NCBI GenBank assembly: GCA_040954595.2
Contig: CM082598.2
Span: forward strand, 3,286,001-3,350,000
Direction: 5' to 3'
Source of the DNA: Balanoglossus misakiensis
Taxonomy: Eukaryota; Hemichordata
DNA length: 64,000 nt
In this document: positions 1 to 12,230 of the stretch, one piece after another
How positions within the stretch are numbered: position 1 is the first letter of the stretch
Layout: every line of letters begins with the position of its first letter
Position numbers and translations under genes: made by a program
Notes under the pieces: model-generated
Databases searched by the model: none
Told to the model about the DNA's origin: nothing
What the model saw: only the letters and a program-made list of their open reading frames with translations

Positions 1-686
1 AAGTTATGATTCTGAGGAACAATATTATTGTTCTTCCTGGTCTAAGCAAGAAGTATCTGTAATGTGATATAATGTGTCTTACCTCATATTAAAAGGAGCC
101 ATCAATCTGACTGTGTACTGTCGATCTTTGGCAAGTTTTAATTTGGGGATCTTCGATGGGTCAAAGTCTGGAGGGTAGTATTTCTGAAACAAGAATGGAT
201 GATAGTTAGAAATGGCACGATAGTCTGATAGCCCTCTGGGTTATAGTACAGCTCACAGCAAACTGGGTCAGATCTAGTCTAGGTTAAAGTTAAACCAAGG
301 TTTAGCCTGGGTTAGCGGATCTAGTCTAACATCGCCATTACTGTCATTACTCATTTGCATACAGATACAAACAAGGGACATAAACAATAGCAGATATGGC
401 GATCGACTACACAACACACATAAAGGACAGACACACACAAACAAGTTGTGAATTTGCAACTGCAGGCAATGTGCGTTTACACCACAACATCACAGGTGTT
501 CTCGTTTGCGAATACGATTGGCTGAAAATTTGCGACAGACCAACATACATACAGTGAAATGCTCGTCAACAGCAGGGTCGTTCGTCCGAGATCTCCTAAA
601 CACATTTCGTTAAGCATGTACGTAATCAAAGATCTTGTAGCAAACAAGCATTGTCTACTTACGTTCAAAACCTTTCTTTCTGACAT
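1..686 (-). CDS. YJU2: Splicing factor YJU2 (CCDC94), 5' part only
   Basis: Two coding exons are visible: 663-686 and 83-183. The rest lies beyond the left edge. The first exon encodes MSERKVLN from an ATG at 684-686 and ends at a GT donor. The second begins [20 protein letters not shown] and runs to PFNMR before a GT donor (AC on the plus strand at 81-82). The joined N-terminus is nearly identical to the animal YJU2/CCDC94 N-terminus as I know it. In that family, YJU2 is a spliceosomal factor associated with the Prp19 complex that supports the first catalytic step of splicing in the nucleus. The zinc-binding CxxC region that normally follows is outside the window. The 479-base intron (184-662) is phase 0. 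An ETS-type site lies just upstream of the start. Confidence in identity is high. Confidence 0.93.
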
Positions 687-766
687 TTTGTTTCCGTTTG
701 ACTGAGTTAAATCCTAGTGAAACGACAACACGACAGCCAGCTCGACTCGACTGGGCTTCTGCTGCA

Positions 767-776
767 ACCGGAAGTG
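767..776. promoter_or_regulatory. ETS/GABP-type motif upstream of YJU2
   Basis: ACCGGAAGTG matches the consensus ETS-family site and lies about 80 bases upstream of the YJU2 start codon (minus-strand gene). Such sites are common in TATA-less promoters of housekeeping genes. I see no TATA box here. Function is inferred from position and sequence only. Confidence 0.45.
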
Positions 777-3294
777 TGACCCCTGTAACCTCGTGCAGTA
801 TCAAAGAACGGCGAAAACAACAAAAAATGTTAAATTTGTTATAAATAACTGAAAGTTAAGTCAAAATATGTCAGATCTCGATCATTTGCACCAATCTTAA
901 AGAAATGTGTACCACGACGTTCCAAAACGTACTGATGACGTTTACATGACATGAACCCATGGACCAAGGTCATGGGTCACCAAGCTCGATTGCATAGCGC
1001 CCCCTACAGGTGATTTGATCATGGTATTTTGTTTTCTAAATTTTTTACATGTAACACTACCGTCACAAATAACGACGGCGCGTGAAAACGAACATTGTCC
1101 TATGAAAATATAACACGAATGTGGCAAATGCCTCATATTGCTAATAACTGAAACATGAAAAAAAACGCATGCAATTTAGTAATACACTGAAATAGAAATG
1201 AATCCCCTGATATGAAATTTCTCCGTAGAGTTAACACAGAGATTGGCGGCCATTTTGATTTTTAAATTTAAGATAAACTTGCTCTCTCTCTTTCAACATT
1301 TTGCCCTGTGACCCCAATATTAAGAGAAAATCATCTATAGCTGCCTTGAAAAAACTATTAGAAAAAGACTAGCTAAATAATATATAAATACCGGCGCATT
1401 TCCGAGCCGAGGTGAGGTCGCGCGAGTGTGGTTGGACTGGTTGCTACGGCAACATGCGGACGACATGGGACGGGGCGTAAGTCGTTCACAGGACACGGTT
1501 TGTGGTCGTCATATGAGAGCGCGGCGCTTTTCTCTGTCCACGGTCCTTAATGATCAGATTACGACAACCATTGTCAGCGGGCATCGATCCTGAAAAAGAA
1601 ACTTCATTTGAATAAGGCTTTGTATTCCCCCCAAGTCAAGTATTGGCGCAGATCGTTTGGCATAGCAATAAAACACAACGAAGGGGGTTGATTCAAAAGA
1701 ACGCCCCACTAAGTGTTTGGGTCTGTCCTGCCCACGGGGTCAAAATTCCGTGTTTGACAGCGCAGAAATTTCATATGAGGGAGGAATCATCTCTAAATCC
1801 AGCGGTCTTGTGCTTTATCTAGCCAGGATTACGATCTCTATAGAGGGAAACGGCCCTCCTCTCTGTTAATTGGCAACGCAACCTCGCTGGCGCTTTTGGC
1901 TGGATGTACGGCACCAATAACGACCGCAAAGAACACTGACTGAAAAAGACTGCTCCTGAGTCCCAAGTACACCACGTAGAGACCACAGTACTTTTCATAA
2001 ATGATGTAAATGGATATTGTAAGTATAACGGAAATGTTAATAAGTTGTCCTACTACTGTTCATGTTATATCAAGATTTTTCTGGCAACAAACAGTCTTAT
2101 ATATCACGTCTGCGTGATGATCGGATATTAGTTATGGCGAGACGAATGTATTACACTGGAAACTCGGAAGTGAGATAAAAATAGCCATTCTTGATTAAAT
2201 ATTCAAGTCCAGGAAATCGAAAAATCGCAAAGTTATGATTTATTTTCTTGAGAGATATTATCCAACGGAGATGAGATTACCCCCAGCCTGAAGTCAAGTA
2301 CCGAGCTTAAATTTCTTAACCACTGAACTGCGGAAAAAAAATTCTCTGTTCAAATTGTACCGATTATTCCCGGAATGTGCCCGTGGGTGTATCATTTATG
2401 AGATTTAATACGTTTGTGCTTTTGGGGCGCAATCTTCTGCACCGACCGCGGCCGGTCGCGACTTGCCCGAACCATAGTTTCTACGGCCCCTGGAAATGAC
2501 TATAAACAACAGATATCTTTTGATTTCTTTTCTGTTCGCTTAATTCTACCCTATTAACCATTAAAACATAAAATCCACACCACTGCCATTGTTCTGTAGC
2601 TATAAAGAAATTATCGTCTGTCATGGCTGGTGGTTTATGGTATCAAGTCTTTTTGTCTCTGGCTGTCTGTCTGTCTCTTTCTCTCCCCTTCTTTCTCTTT
2701 CTCTCCCCTCCCCCTCCTTTCCTCCCTCCCTCCTATGCCCCCCTGGCCCTCTCCCTCTCTGTAATCTGCCCGCAGGAGAAGTATAAGGATGCGCGTCTGA
2801 CGTCAATCCTAACACTCACAGAACTTTAAGCTGACAATAACCCGAGCTTTACCGTTCACCAAGACAATAGCGCGTAGGACAATGCAACACGTAAAAAAAC
2901 AACAGAAATCCTCATCCCTGGCCATAAACGCCTTTTTTGTTTCAAATGCAGTCGCTGTAACGGTTGTGATCTCTGTAAGAGGATTAGACCAAGCGCAAAA
3001 CCAACCCGCAGAGTAACACGATAGGCTGACAAAAATCCCGCATTGTCTGGTTTTATGCTCTCGTTGACGTTTTCATGACAGCTCTGCGTTGCTCTCTGTG
3101 TTGTATAGTGGTCACCACAATTGGTGACAATAATTTTACAAGCCGTTCAACACGTCGCTTGGCCTATTCGTACATAATGCGCGGTTGTCAGTGCGGTTTT
3201 TTCGACAACTGGTCGACGTCTTTTTGACATGAATGAAACTCTCGGCGCGATCTCTCGATACGAGAGAAAGAGAAAGAGAGGGGGAGAGAGATAA

Positions 3295-3345
<51 letters not shown>

Positions 3346-6003
3346 GTGAGGGGAGAGACAGACAGGGAGAGACCTTTTATCCTACATACAACTCAACAGC
3401 TTTTATATTTATATACCTTGTAATACACACATGCAGTACGCATATACACACATTTCGTCGCATATCTACCAAGGTCGCGTTGCTACTTCTTTCATCTGTG
3501 AAACGATACCTGTGTCCGTATTATTCCAGAAACTATAGATGTGACATTTGTTTGCAGACCCTAGATCTACCTGGCCAACTTTGATCTCATATTACTATGG
3601 ACAATTACTAGCTATGGCGGTGTTAAATGGTATACCATCGTTGCATTCCTTGTGAATAATTAGCTGGAATTACACACCTTGGTAGAAACTGGATACCACA
3701 ATACGTTACCATGGTTTGTTGTGTAAACTGTAGTTTAAAATGGCGGTCTAATTAGATTTGCTTGTTTGTTCTGTTCTCAGGGGTCAGGGGTCGGTGTAAG
3801 TGGATTGAAGACTGGACGTTTGCGTAGAAAATCGAGAGGTGTCACGAGGAGAAACGAGATCTGTTGCTATAGAGACCGGCGGTGGGATTCTTGCCAACAC
3901 AAACTGAGCTGATACACCGGTGTGGGGGAGTCGAGTCGAGCGGCAAACAACAACAAACACCCCCGCCTGCGAGAAGGAGGAGTCGGTCTGTGCATGCATG
4001 GTGCTGTTTTGATCTTCACGGACTACTTGGTCGCTTTCAAGACCGCAATATTTAGCGCGGGTTACCGTGAACGGGTTTTGACAGAACGACGGAAGACACT
4101 GTGCCCCCACGACCTCCATCTGTTCGGACTCAAGCGACAGACAACTGCGCTTGGTAGTACCAGTTCCCGCAGAAACGCAACCCACCCGTTTCGTATCCTT
4201 GGCAACGCCAGGCTCTACCCAGAAAGCAAAACTAGGCACGGATTAACACATGTATATATGGATGCCAGAATATGTGCGTGTTTTGGTCCAATGCTTTGAC
4301 TTAATCGGGTAAATCGAGGCAAATACCTACATAATTATACACAGACACATTCTTGTAGGCGAACGAGGTCAAAAGTGCAGGACTTTAAAGCGCAAGCAAG
4401 AACGACGCAACACAAGTTATCGCCGACGGTTACCCGTAAAATTGACACGACTCCAAGAAAGTCAACAAGACGTCACTTTTCTTGCGGCAGTGACCGAACT
4501 TTGGCACCACCACAAACCAGGACGCTTTTGTCTGAGCGTGGGAAGACATTAATTTCGCAGGAGTCTCATTAACGTCTCATTAATTGCTGATGATGAATTT
4601 ATTCTCGGAGACCTCCAAGCGTGTCGAGCTACTCGGAGTTTGACCGGCGGAGTGCCCTAACATCGTCTGACACGCGCACGGCGCCGATGACGACTACCCT
4701 AACAGCCGCTCTTTAAAGTCAACAGACGAAGAGGTAACTCGAAATATTTACCGTTTGGAACCCTCCGAGACCAATAAAAAGGTATCTGAAGAATACCAAG
4801 TAACGGAAAATCAATTTCTAGTTTTGTACTCCGAATCGATCCCACATTTCGTAGCATTTCCCATTTGAAAGAACGGCGTCATCCATAATTGAAACCACCT
4901 TTGTACTCCAAACAGATTAGCACGCTTCGCGTTCTGAAACATTACCGATAGAACTTCGTCAAGTACGCGATATAAACTCATAGAAACACGTTCACGAGAA
5001 AAGAATTTTTCGAGAGAAAAAAATCGATAAATTTATGCATGTGTGTTGACATCTCAACGAGTGCGCAGGTCGGTCGTCGTAACTGTGCGAGTGTGTGTGT
5101 GACACGGAACACCAACCTGTTGATAGGACGTCGTCCATTTTGAGACGAAGCGAGAACGGAAAACGTGCAAAGTCCACTACTGAACGCGAAGCTTGTATTT
5201 TGTGTATTAAGCTATTAACAAAACGGTCTACAAGCACTTGAAATTCAAGAAATACCGCTGGGGGATTAACTAAGGAGGATAAGGCGAGTCATATTTGGAG
5301 TTAGCGCTGACAGACGTGAGCCTGAGGTAAAACGACGAATTTTCATTGGCTTGCTGAACTTATATATGGTCTCACAGAATTAGTACACAACTACCGATAA
5401 ATGTGTGTGTTTGTCGATACTCAATAACGGACAGGATCTACGGTTGTGGCACAGAAATATTTAAAAGTCCAGATGTACAATGCATTGCTCGTGATCCCAG
5501 ACTCGCTCTCCGTACTGTGTGACGGCTGGAATCTGGCAACAGTGACTGGGTAAATACTCTGTCAAAATACTAACGGTAGCAATGCCAAACAAAGCCCGGT
5601 GTTTAATTAACTGACGTCGGGTGCTGAAACGGTGAACAGTGCTTGTTTGACTTGGGCTCAACGAGTCAATCCCAGCGCCTGTGTGCAAAACTCAAGCCAG
5701 TCGCGGGCGGCTGACAAAGGCGGGGATTTGTAGCGAAGGAGACGCCTTGCTAAAACAAGCATCGACATTCGTTCGTCGCTGTGAGTGAAAATGTCGTGAT
5801 TCGGATCGAGAGCTGTCTGGCGTTATTGCTGTCCGGCTAAGATTATATGCCGGTGAACTTCGACCTTGCTGAGGTTGCCACCGTTAATTGATGGAGAGAA
5901 GAATCCGAATGCAATAATTGGCCGCGTTGGCGCATTTGACCTTCGGAATTTTTTTGAAAAAGTGTATCTTTAAGTAAATAGTCAACGTATATTGCCAGAA
6001 AAC
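777..6003. other. Long stretch without a recognisable gene (YJU2 to intronless gene)
   Basis: About 5.2 kb with no supported exon. It holds a CT-rich tract (about 2640-2760), a GACA tetranucleotide microsatellite (3295-3346) and scattered CpG-rich segments. Open frames at 3784-4299 on both strands lack a convincing start, splice sites or family resemblance. The stretch separates two divergently transcribed genes and probably contains their promoters, but I see no TATA box that decides a start. Confidence 0.6.
3295..3346. repeat. (GACA)n microsatellite
   Basis: About 13 uninterrupted copies of the tetranucleotide GACA, preceded by an AG-rich run. Similar tracts occur at 18142-18163 and 61278-61323. 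Confidence 0.95.
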
Positions 6004-8430
6004 ATGAGCCTCCCGCAAGTAAGTGGGGGCGCACCTTTACACACGACAGGTGTGCCGACGTCGTTAGGCGAGGGAATGCACATAAATAACTACAAACAGA
6101 CAGATTGCGCGCATTTCCCGTCTATTGAGGATTTGGATTCCGGCTCCAAACCTCACCGACCAAAACGAGGTGGTTATTTTAAGAAACGGCTGCGTTTACC
6201 CAGACTGCGGAAAGTGGACCTGGCCCCGGAGAGGTCCAACGGCAGCGACACGTCCAGTGTGATTTCGTCTATAGTGGATACCACCAGCGAGCGGCTGTCC
6301 CGCCTGGTGACGATTCCGAAGGAACTCTACGATATCAGGGACTCGACGGGGAATGATGGAGCAATGTCCATGCCTAGGGACACACTCTATCTCTACGGAA
6401 GCAGTGGTTTGGAAATAACACCGAGGAAAAGGGACAGCAGAGTGCGTCTCGTGTTCCACGCGAAACCGTTCAACGACATCAACCTACTCGTGCCCGATCG
6501 AATGTACGACGGGAACTATCGCCCGCCGAGAAAAATGAACAAAGGAAAATATCTCCCGTCGCTGGAGAAACCAGCCAAGGTAAAAGACACCCCGAAACAA
6601 ACGAACGATGAACAAAATAGTTATTACATAGTCGGCGAAAACTCAGGGACAAAGTACGTGTCAGAGAAGTCTGTGACGTCGACGAAATTTTCAAAACCGG
6701 CGTTTAAAGACATTTCTTCAATACCGCTGTGTGATGTCTTCAGGTACAAGGAGAGCATGCGCCGTGCGCTTGCTCACGGCCGACCACTGGGGAAAAGCAA
6801 AGAGACTTTCGGTGAGAAAATGCTGTCGTCGTCAACGATGACGTCAGATGTGCAAAGGGATTTAGAAAGTGACGCGAATGAGAGTAAGTCGGTGGTTTTC
6901 CCGATTATCGTCAACTTCAACGAGGTTACATCGGATGAGATCGAGGAGGAATTGAACTTTCGCAAAATGAAGGCCTCCACGCAGGGCCGGCCGATTCTGC
7001 GGCAAATAGACGAGAACCAGTCGGGTCTCTTGAAGCCGAAGACGGGCGAGGACGCCGCCACCGACCAGAGGAAGACCCACCGGCGGAGGATGGCTCCCCT
7101 GAAGATTAAAGGCCGGAGGTCCGTCCAAGAAGCGGAAAGCGGCTACGAGACGGAGACGGACAACGCGAGAGCGCCGAGCGAGACTTCGATGCGGGAGCTG
7201 GGTCACCTGACAGAGGGCGAAGACGACGACGCCGGCGGAAGTGTCGTCATCGAAAGCCCGCCGCCGTCGGTGGCTTCCGCTGCGAAGGAAGAAAACGAGA
7301 CGGTACAAGAAGACGAAAAAAGCGTCGGTACCCAATACACCGAAACTGATTTCCAACATGGAAGCGACGATGGGGAGGAACTCATTCCACAAAACGCGGA
7401 AAATGAAAAATCACCGGGATCCCCGGATGTTGAAATTCAACCAAGAGACACTTCTCGACCAGAATCTTTAACGAAGACAGCCGACGATATTCAACATTCG
7501 AAAAACGACGGCGGTGAAGTAAAAGATAGTCTGAACGAAAGCGAAATTTCTGACAAGATCAATCCACCGTGTTCTCCGACCAAAAGCGAACAAGTACGGT
7601 TAGAATCTGTGGCATCGTCGAGAGTTGACGATGAAAACGTGAGCGTGTGGAAAGCTGCGACGCCGTCAGCGAGATTGTCTCCCATATGCCCGGACGATAT
7701 TGATATTTCTGAATCTGACAATAAAGTGGAAAACGCCGGAGATGGCGCTCCTGAAGACGCAAACGCGCAACGAGAAGACGCGCATGTGCGACGAACGGGG
7801 AGTAAAAACGCGTCACCGGTTCAAAGCGAGACCGAGCAAGAGAATGACGAGCAAAATAGGCCTAACTCCCCCCAGAGCAAAGCCGAAGTACCCAACAGCG
7901 CCAAGTCGCAAAGCGGAAAACAACAAAAACACGAACAAAGAACTTCCCTGAGACGTCCGCGCAGTCTTCCAAACATGCAAGACAAACCGCTTGACGAGAC
8001 GGCAACGAAATCAAAATCATCCCCAAGCGTCACACCGAGGAAGGCCGAGGCAGCAGGAAAGACCAACGGGGTGACTGTTGTCAACGGACCTTTCGTCTTT
8101 CTCCCCGTGTCTTTAAAATCGATAGGCAACATCAACGAGCTCTCCAAACGCGTTACTGTCATCGACACGGAACAGTACGATAAATTCCGAAACGAACGCG
8201 TGTACAACGAACGAGAAAACGGCGAGACCTCGGACGAGGACCTGGCCGAGCCTGCGAACGACGACGGCGTGGAAATCGTCCACTCGCGCGCCCCCATCGC
8301 CAACCCCGAGAGTACTAAAATGATGAGGAGGGACGTGAGAACAGTTCCCGACAAGAAACTCGTGAAAAGCACGCTGGGCGATCGCCCCCGAGCTGCCAAC
8401 TTGAAGGCCCGGGGAGTAGATCAGAAATAA
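6004..8430 (+). CDS. Intronless 808-residue disordered protein, function unknown
   Basis: A single uninterrupted frame encodes 808 residues. The start is the ATG at 6004 (context AAAACATGA), the first in-frame ATG after an in-frame stop at 5971-5973. I do not recognise the family. A strongly basic segment rich in K, R and P lies at about residues 49-80. A more ordered-looking block at about 125-190 contains RVRLVFHAKPFNDINLLVPD. Residues 350-650 are acidic, Ser/Glu/Asp-rich and probably disordered. A second hydrophobic block near the C-terminus reads VVNGPFVFLPVSLKSIGNIN. There is no signal peptide and no membrane segment, so a cytoplasmic or nuclear location is likely. Codon use is G/C-rich compared with the flanks, which supports real coding. 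AATAAA signals follow at 8692-8697. Every other gene long enough to judge here has introns except the ZDHHC24-like one, so a retrogene origin is possible. Confidence 0.8.
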   Translation: MSLPQVSGGAPLHTTGVPTSLGEGMHINNYKQTDCAHFPSIEDLDSGSKPHRPKRGGYFKKRLRLPRLRKVDLAPERSNGSDTSSVISSIVDTTSERLSRLVTIPKELYDIRDSTGNDGAMSMPRDTLYLYGSSGLEITPRKRDSRVRLVFHAKPFNDINLLVPDRMYDGNYRPPRKMNKGKYLPSLEKPAKVKDTPKQTNDEQNSYYIVGENSGTKYVSEKSVTSTKFSKPAFKDISSIPLCDVFRYKESMRRALAHGRPLGKSKETFGEKMLSSSTMTSDVQRDLESDANESKSVVFPIIVNFNEVTSDEIEEELNFRKMKASTQGRPILRQIDENQSGLLKPKTGEDAATDQRKTHRRRMAPLKIKGRRSVQEAESGYETETDNARAPSETSMRELGHLTEGEDDDAGGSVVIESPPPSVASAAKEENETVQEDEKSVGTQYTETDFQHGSDDGEELIPQNAENEKSPGSPDVEIQPRDTSRPESLTKTADDIQHSKNDGGEVKDSLNESEISDKINPPCSPTKSEQVRLESVASSRVDDENVSVWKAATPSARLSPICPDDIDISESDNKVENAGDGAPEDANAQREDAHVRRTGSKNASPVQSETEQENDEQNRPNSPQSKAEVPNSAKSQSGKQQKHEQRTSLRRPRSLPNMQDKPLDETATKSKSSPSVTPRKAEAAGKTNGVTVVNGPFVFLPVSLKSIGNINELSKRVTVIDTEQYDKFRNERVYNERENGETSDEDLAEPANDDGVEIVHSRAPIANPESTKMMRRDVRTVPDKKLVKSTLGDRPRAANLKARGVDQK

Positions 8431-8691
8431 TCCCGAACACACATGGAAGTCGCCCGTAGTGGTTGGATTGTACGCGTATGTACAAAGCAATTCATCTGAT
8501 TAAAATCAGATGTAGGGTAAAGCTCATTATTTTACTAGCTGCTATGGAAGCGAAAAGTGATAGAATGGAAAGGTTTATTTCACCCCTGACAAAATACTTA
8601 CACAGCAAGGGAGAAATTGAAACAGTGAAGACATATGGTGGGGACAATGAACAATGGTTCAGCAAAATTAATCACCGTTTACAGCCAAAAA

Positions 8692-8697
8692 AATAAA
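8692..8697 (+). terminator. Polyadenylation signal of the 808-residue gene
   Basis: AATAAA lies 262 bases after the stop codon in an A-rich stretch, with another AATAAA close behind. It is the first canonical signal downstream of the gene. Confidence 0.5.
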
Positions 8698-8699
8698 TA

Positions 8700-9265
8700 T
8701 GTGAATAAATTATGGTATACAATAAAATTAAAAATATTACAAAATCAGAATTAAATATAAGTGAAAACCAAATTATGGAACATGTGTGAAATGGCAACAA
8801 CATAAATTGTTAAACACTTTACGCAATTCCAACAGGAATATAAAAAGAATAAAAATAAATATGTTGCATAGTAATATTGAAATCTCACTGGTATATTCTT
8901 ATAGTTCGCGCTGTTTTAATATAAGGCGATTGCTGCCGTCAGCAATCCTCCCAAGTGTTTGAATTCCCATTGTCTTAAATAGGTTTTTGCTACCTGGTAG
9001 AGTGATGAAAATCTCATCATTTTCAAGATGGCCGATTTTTGTCATGTTTAAGAAATGGACTAAAGTGATGTCTATAGGTCGTTCTGAAATTTTGTAGCGG
9101 AAAAAATACAAGGACAGAATGTTTTTACCAAAGGAAGTCGTGAAATACAATAAACATATCATATATTCAAACTCTTACAACAGTGAGTTGTCGACAATGT
9201 TACCCTTCATGCAATTATTGGGCCTATAATGTGATTTGATCCCCCTCCCCCAGTACGGATCAAAG
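8700..9265. other. AT-rich convergent 3' spacer
   Basis: Contains the tails of two convergent genes (plus strand ending at 8430, minus strand ending at 9266). No exon or RNA gene is seen. AT-rich with several A runs. Confidence 0.5.
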
Positions 9266-11647
9266 TTAGTTCAGGACATCACGGAACTCACAGCTACTCA
9301 CTATGACGTCACGGAAAATACTTTGAACAGACAGCGATGTGTCCGGGTGTTGGAAACTGACTGTTAGATTCTGCGTGTGTCTCGGGAGGCAGGCGCGATC
9401 GTGACAGCTTTCAGAAGAGCGCAGAGGTACCTGGGACACGGGGACGACATAACAGATCTTTGTTTGGAACTGCAGAGGGCGCATTACCTTGCCATACCTG
9501 GCTGGAAAGACCGACGAGGTGTCCAAAGTCAGCGGGCTGCTAGCGCGGCACACACACCAGTCCGAAGCTGCCGGCGCAACGTCGGTTCCACGGACCTTTT
9601 CAATTTCCCTCAACTGCCTTGACTGTCTCACCACCATCAATACCTAGAATATAATGTAAAAAATGAGGTCTGTTTTATACCAAGTGGCATAAGAAATACA
9701 ATGCCCACGTGCTTCATGTCGCTCCACATTTTTCCTGAATAAATATAAACAGATGATGTAATCAGTTTTCCAATCTTGAGTCGATTGGCAGTGCATGTAT
9801 TAGCTCTCGGTAGACACACATGCAATCAGACAATAAGCCTGCATGGACGACGAGAGGGGCTGTGAGAGAGTCTAGCATTAGCGAAGCTCTCGCTCACCTA
9901 ATCACATTATGGTCAGCCAGTAACATTAGATGGGTGTGATAAGAAGAACGATCAAAGTGAGGTGTACGTATGATGTTATGCTGCCCTCGGCGGTGGCACT
10001 CCAAAGAAAACTTAGGCATCCCCGAGTTACCCTTTTTGTGAAATATGGCAGAAAACTTGACCAGAAACACCCACATTTACAGAATTGAAACGAGAAAAAC
10101 GATTCATTGTGAGTTTGGAGAACTCCATAGGTTATCTAATGCTTTTACTGGCCAGGACTTTCGACGAGCCCAAATGATGAACAAGGAACACCTCATTTTG
10201 CGTGGTTTGGGAACGCGCACGTGTAGCCATCTTCATTGAGAATGCCACCACACGATGCTTGTTGAACCCCCAATCTTTATCTGACGATAACCAGTTCAAT
10301 TATTAAGCTTACCTTCCCGCCAAGTAACATTTTAGGGCTTCCGTCCCCACAAGTAACTCTGCCGCTGACTTGAACGGTTATGTTGATGTCTGCTCGCTGG
10401 TCACACGACAATCGGCCGATGTCCCCTGACAGGTTGACTACCATCCAACCACGTCGTAAAGTACCCGGATTGACGCGGATATATCGATGCGATTGAAAGC
10501 TGCGGTTGTGCGTGTCCGTATTTTTTCGGGTGACTTTGATTTTCACTTTGTCGGCCAAGTCAGTTATGTTCAAGGCAAGACTCAGAGAAAATCTTCCTCT
10601 TTCAAACCGATTAGAGTCAGTTACGAAAGGAAAGTGTGCCTTGTTATCGTTCATAGCGTCTGGTACTGTAAAGAAAACAAAATAAAACATCTTTTATTAT
10701 TTTTTAACGTTTACACAGAATTCATTGTTTGAAACACTGCTATAACCAGAAATGGACTATTGGCTAAGGGGAGAATCGTTTGATTTATGGGGGTGGAGAA
10801 TGTTGACATTTTTTCAGCCACTGTGACAGCAGTTTTTTCGATTGCCAATCCACGTACGCGTCCCCCCTAAACACAGTCCCTCAATCACGGCTACACAACA
10901 TTCAGGGCTGCACGACAACGCACACAAGAAATTTATCGCCGCGCCGCATTAACAGTGCGATGAAGCTTGACTGTGGTGTTGAAAGCTTTCTATTGTTCAC
11001 TGTACAATAAATAATCTACTAAAGATTCGGCCTTCACCCTATTCAAAAGGTCATCTCTGCGAATAAAGCTAACTGGCCACGATATGTATGTGTAAGGGAC
11101 TGGTCAGTTTCTCCAGCTGGGGGGGGGGGGGCACGGTGGATTGATTATGGTACACTTGACAGCGGAGAAAAACGTTAATGGCAATCAACAAGAACTGAAT
11201 TTGAAGCAAAAAGAGATTATAGGTTCATTTACCCATAGTGGTCTCTTGAACGATTCGGTAACCACTTTCTTGAACATCGCTCACATGGGTACCGCCGTCT
11301 TGTGCAGTGATGGAGGGATCCTTGATGTTATCTGCAGTCGCCCCGGTCTGGACCTGTTGTGCGGGTTGTGATTGGAGAAGGTGCCTCATCAGCAGTCTCG
11401 CCGTTTCTTTGTCCGACTTGACGAGACGACAGGCTCTGCTCGGTGCATCAAGGCTCCGGACCACCCTTCCGTTGACGTCGAAATGCCCGAAGGATCGCGC
11501 AACTTCGTCGTCTTCGGCCAATCCTGGTCGGTTGAAGCGCTCACCTGCAACGAGTGAGCGACGCGCACGGTGGATGCAGCTTGCCATGGCAACTAAAACC
11601 AGAAAATGCAAAATCGATTGAGAGCGAATGATCTTACATGAAGTCAT
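9266..11647 (-). CDS. Secreted protein with a TGF-beta ligand-like layout, eroded cystine knot
   Basis: Three coding exons (11233-11647, 10313-10665, 9266-9643) join in frame to 381 residues. The introns are GT-AG, in phase 1 and phase 0. The N-terminus carries a signal peptide (ILHFLVLVAMASC after a short basic region). The middle resembles a TGF-beta propeptide: GWMVVNLSGDIGRL recalls the GW-x-x-F-DVT block, and VLMVVRQ recalls the last propeptide strand. N-glycosylation sites (NIT, NRS, NLS, NIT, NLT) are present. The last part ends SIFRDVIVSSCEFRD, which lines up with the conserved Y-x-D-M-x-V-x-SCGCR end of TGF-beta ligands. Only Cys286, 288, 320, 336, 341 and 374 remain. The GxC after Cys320 and the final CxC are missing (CEF), so a normal knot cannot form. 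The length matches TGF-beta precursors. The assignment is inference from pattern; a lineage-specific secreted protein is the alternative. Confidence 0.6.
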
Positions 11648-11756
11648 TTCGTTTTGGAACAAGGGCTTATCTTCATGAATCTATAATCTCGTTTGTTCAG
11701 ACTTCACAAATGCGCAGCCTACTCTAGAATAATACACCACAGCTTCCTAAAACGGG

Positions 11757-11765
11757 CTATTTATA
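11757..11765 (-). promoter_or_regulatory. TATA box of the TGF-beta-like gene
   Basis: The minus strand reads TATAAATAG here, a consensus TATA box about 110 bases upstream of the start codon. It predicts transcription starting near 11730 and a 5' UTR of about 80 bases. A TATA box fits a tightly regulated gene better than a housekeeping one. Confidence 0.55.
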
Positions 11766-12188
11766 CCATCGGGATGGAGCTGATCATAGCGGTAACCAAG
11801 ATTCAAAATAAACTTTCCAACCCACGCTCACAATAAGCTCTCCCTGAACCGAACCGTGTTGTCGATCGGACAAAAGAAAGGGTGTCCCTATTCTGTGAAT
11901 GTATTAAATATCTACTCATGCGTGTCATGTTGTTGTTTACTTCGTCGCCAAGGAACCGCCCATCTATATTCCTGGAGGATGAGTCACTTGTGTCTAATGC
12001 CTTTTTACCTGCACAGTAGCAACAACAACGACACAAAATTAAATAACAGAAAGTAGTTCGGGCCACACGTTTTTGACCTTTGACATGGATTTTGTCGTTG
12101 GTGTTGATTGTATTAGTTGCGTGTATATAACTGGAACGCTATGTAGGGAAATGACCCATTTCGCTCTATAGAGGCCCGACATATCATA

Positions 12189-12230
12189 CAAAACAATGGA
12201 GTTGGGTCAACCATGGCGGTGAAAGGGTAA
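12189..12230. mobile_element. Partial short inverted-repeat element (right half)
   Basis: Matches the right half of the family defined by the copies at 13688 and 24485: an ACAATGG core, GTCAACCATGG, then the GTGAAAGGGTAA end. The left terminal repeat is not recognisable. Confidence 0.45.

Noticed and set aside
3784-4299. Overlapping open frames on both strands (125 and 151 codons)
   Set aside because: No family resemblance, no convincing splice sites or start context, and overlapping frames on opposite strands suggest chance in G/C-richer DNA.
8463-8696. 77-codon frame after the 808-residue gene
   Set aside because: Lies in the 3' UTR just before AATAAA, with no recognisable features.
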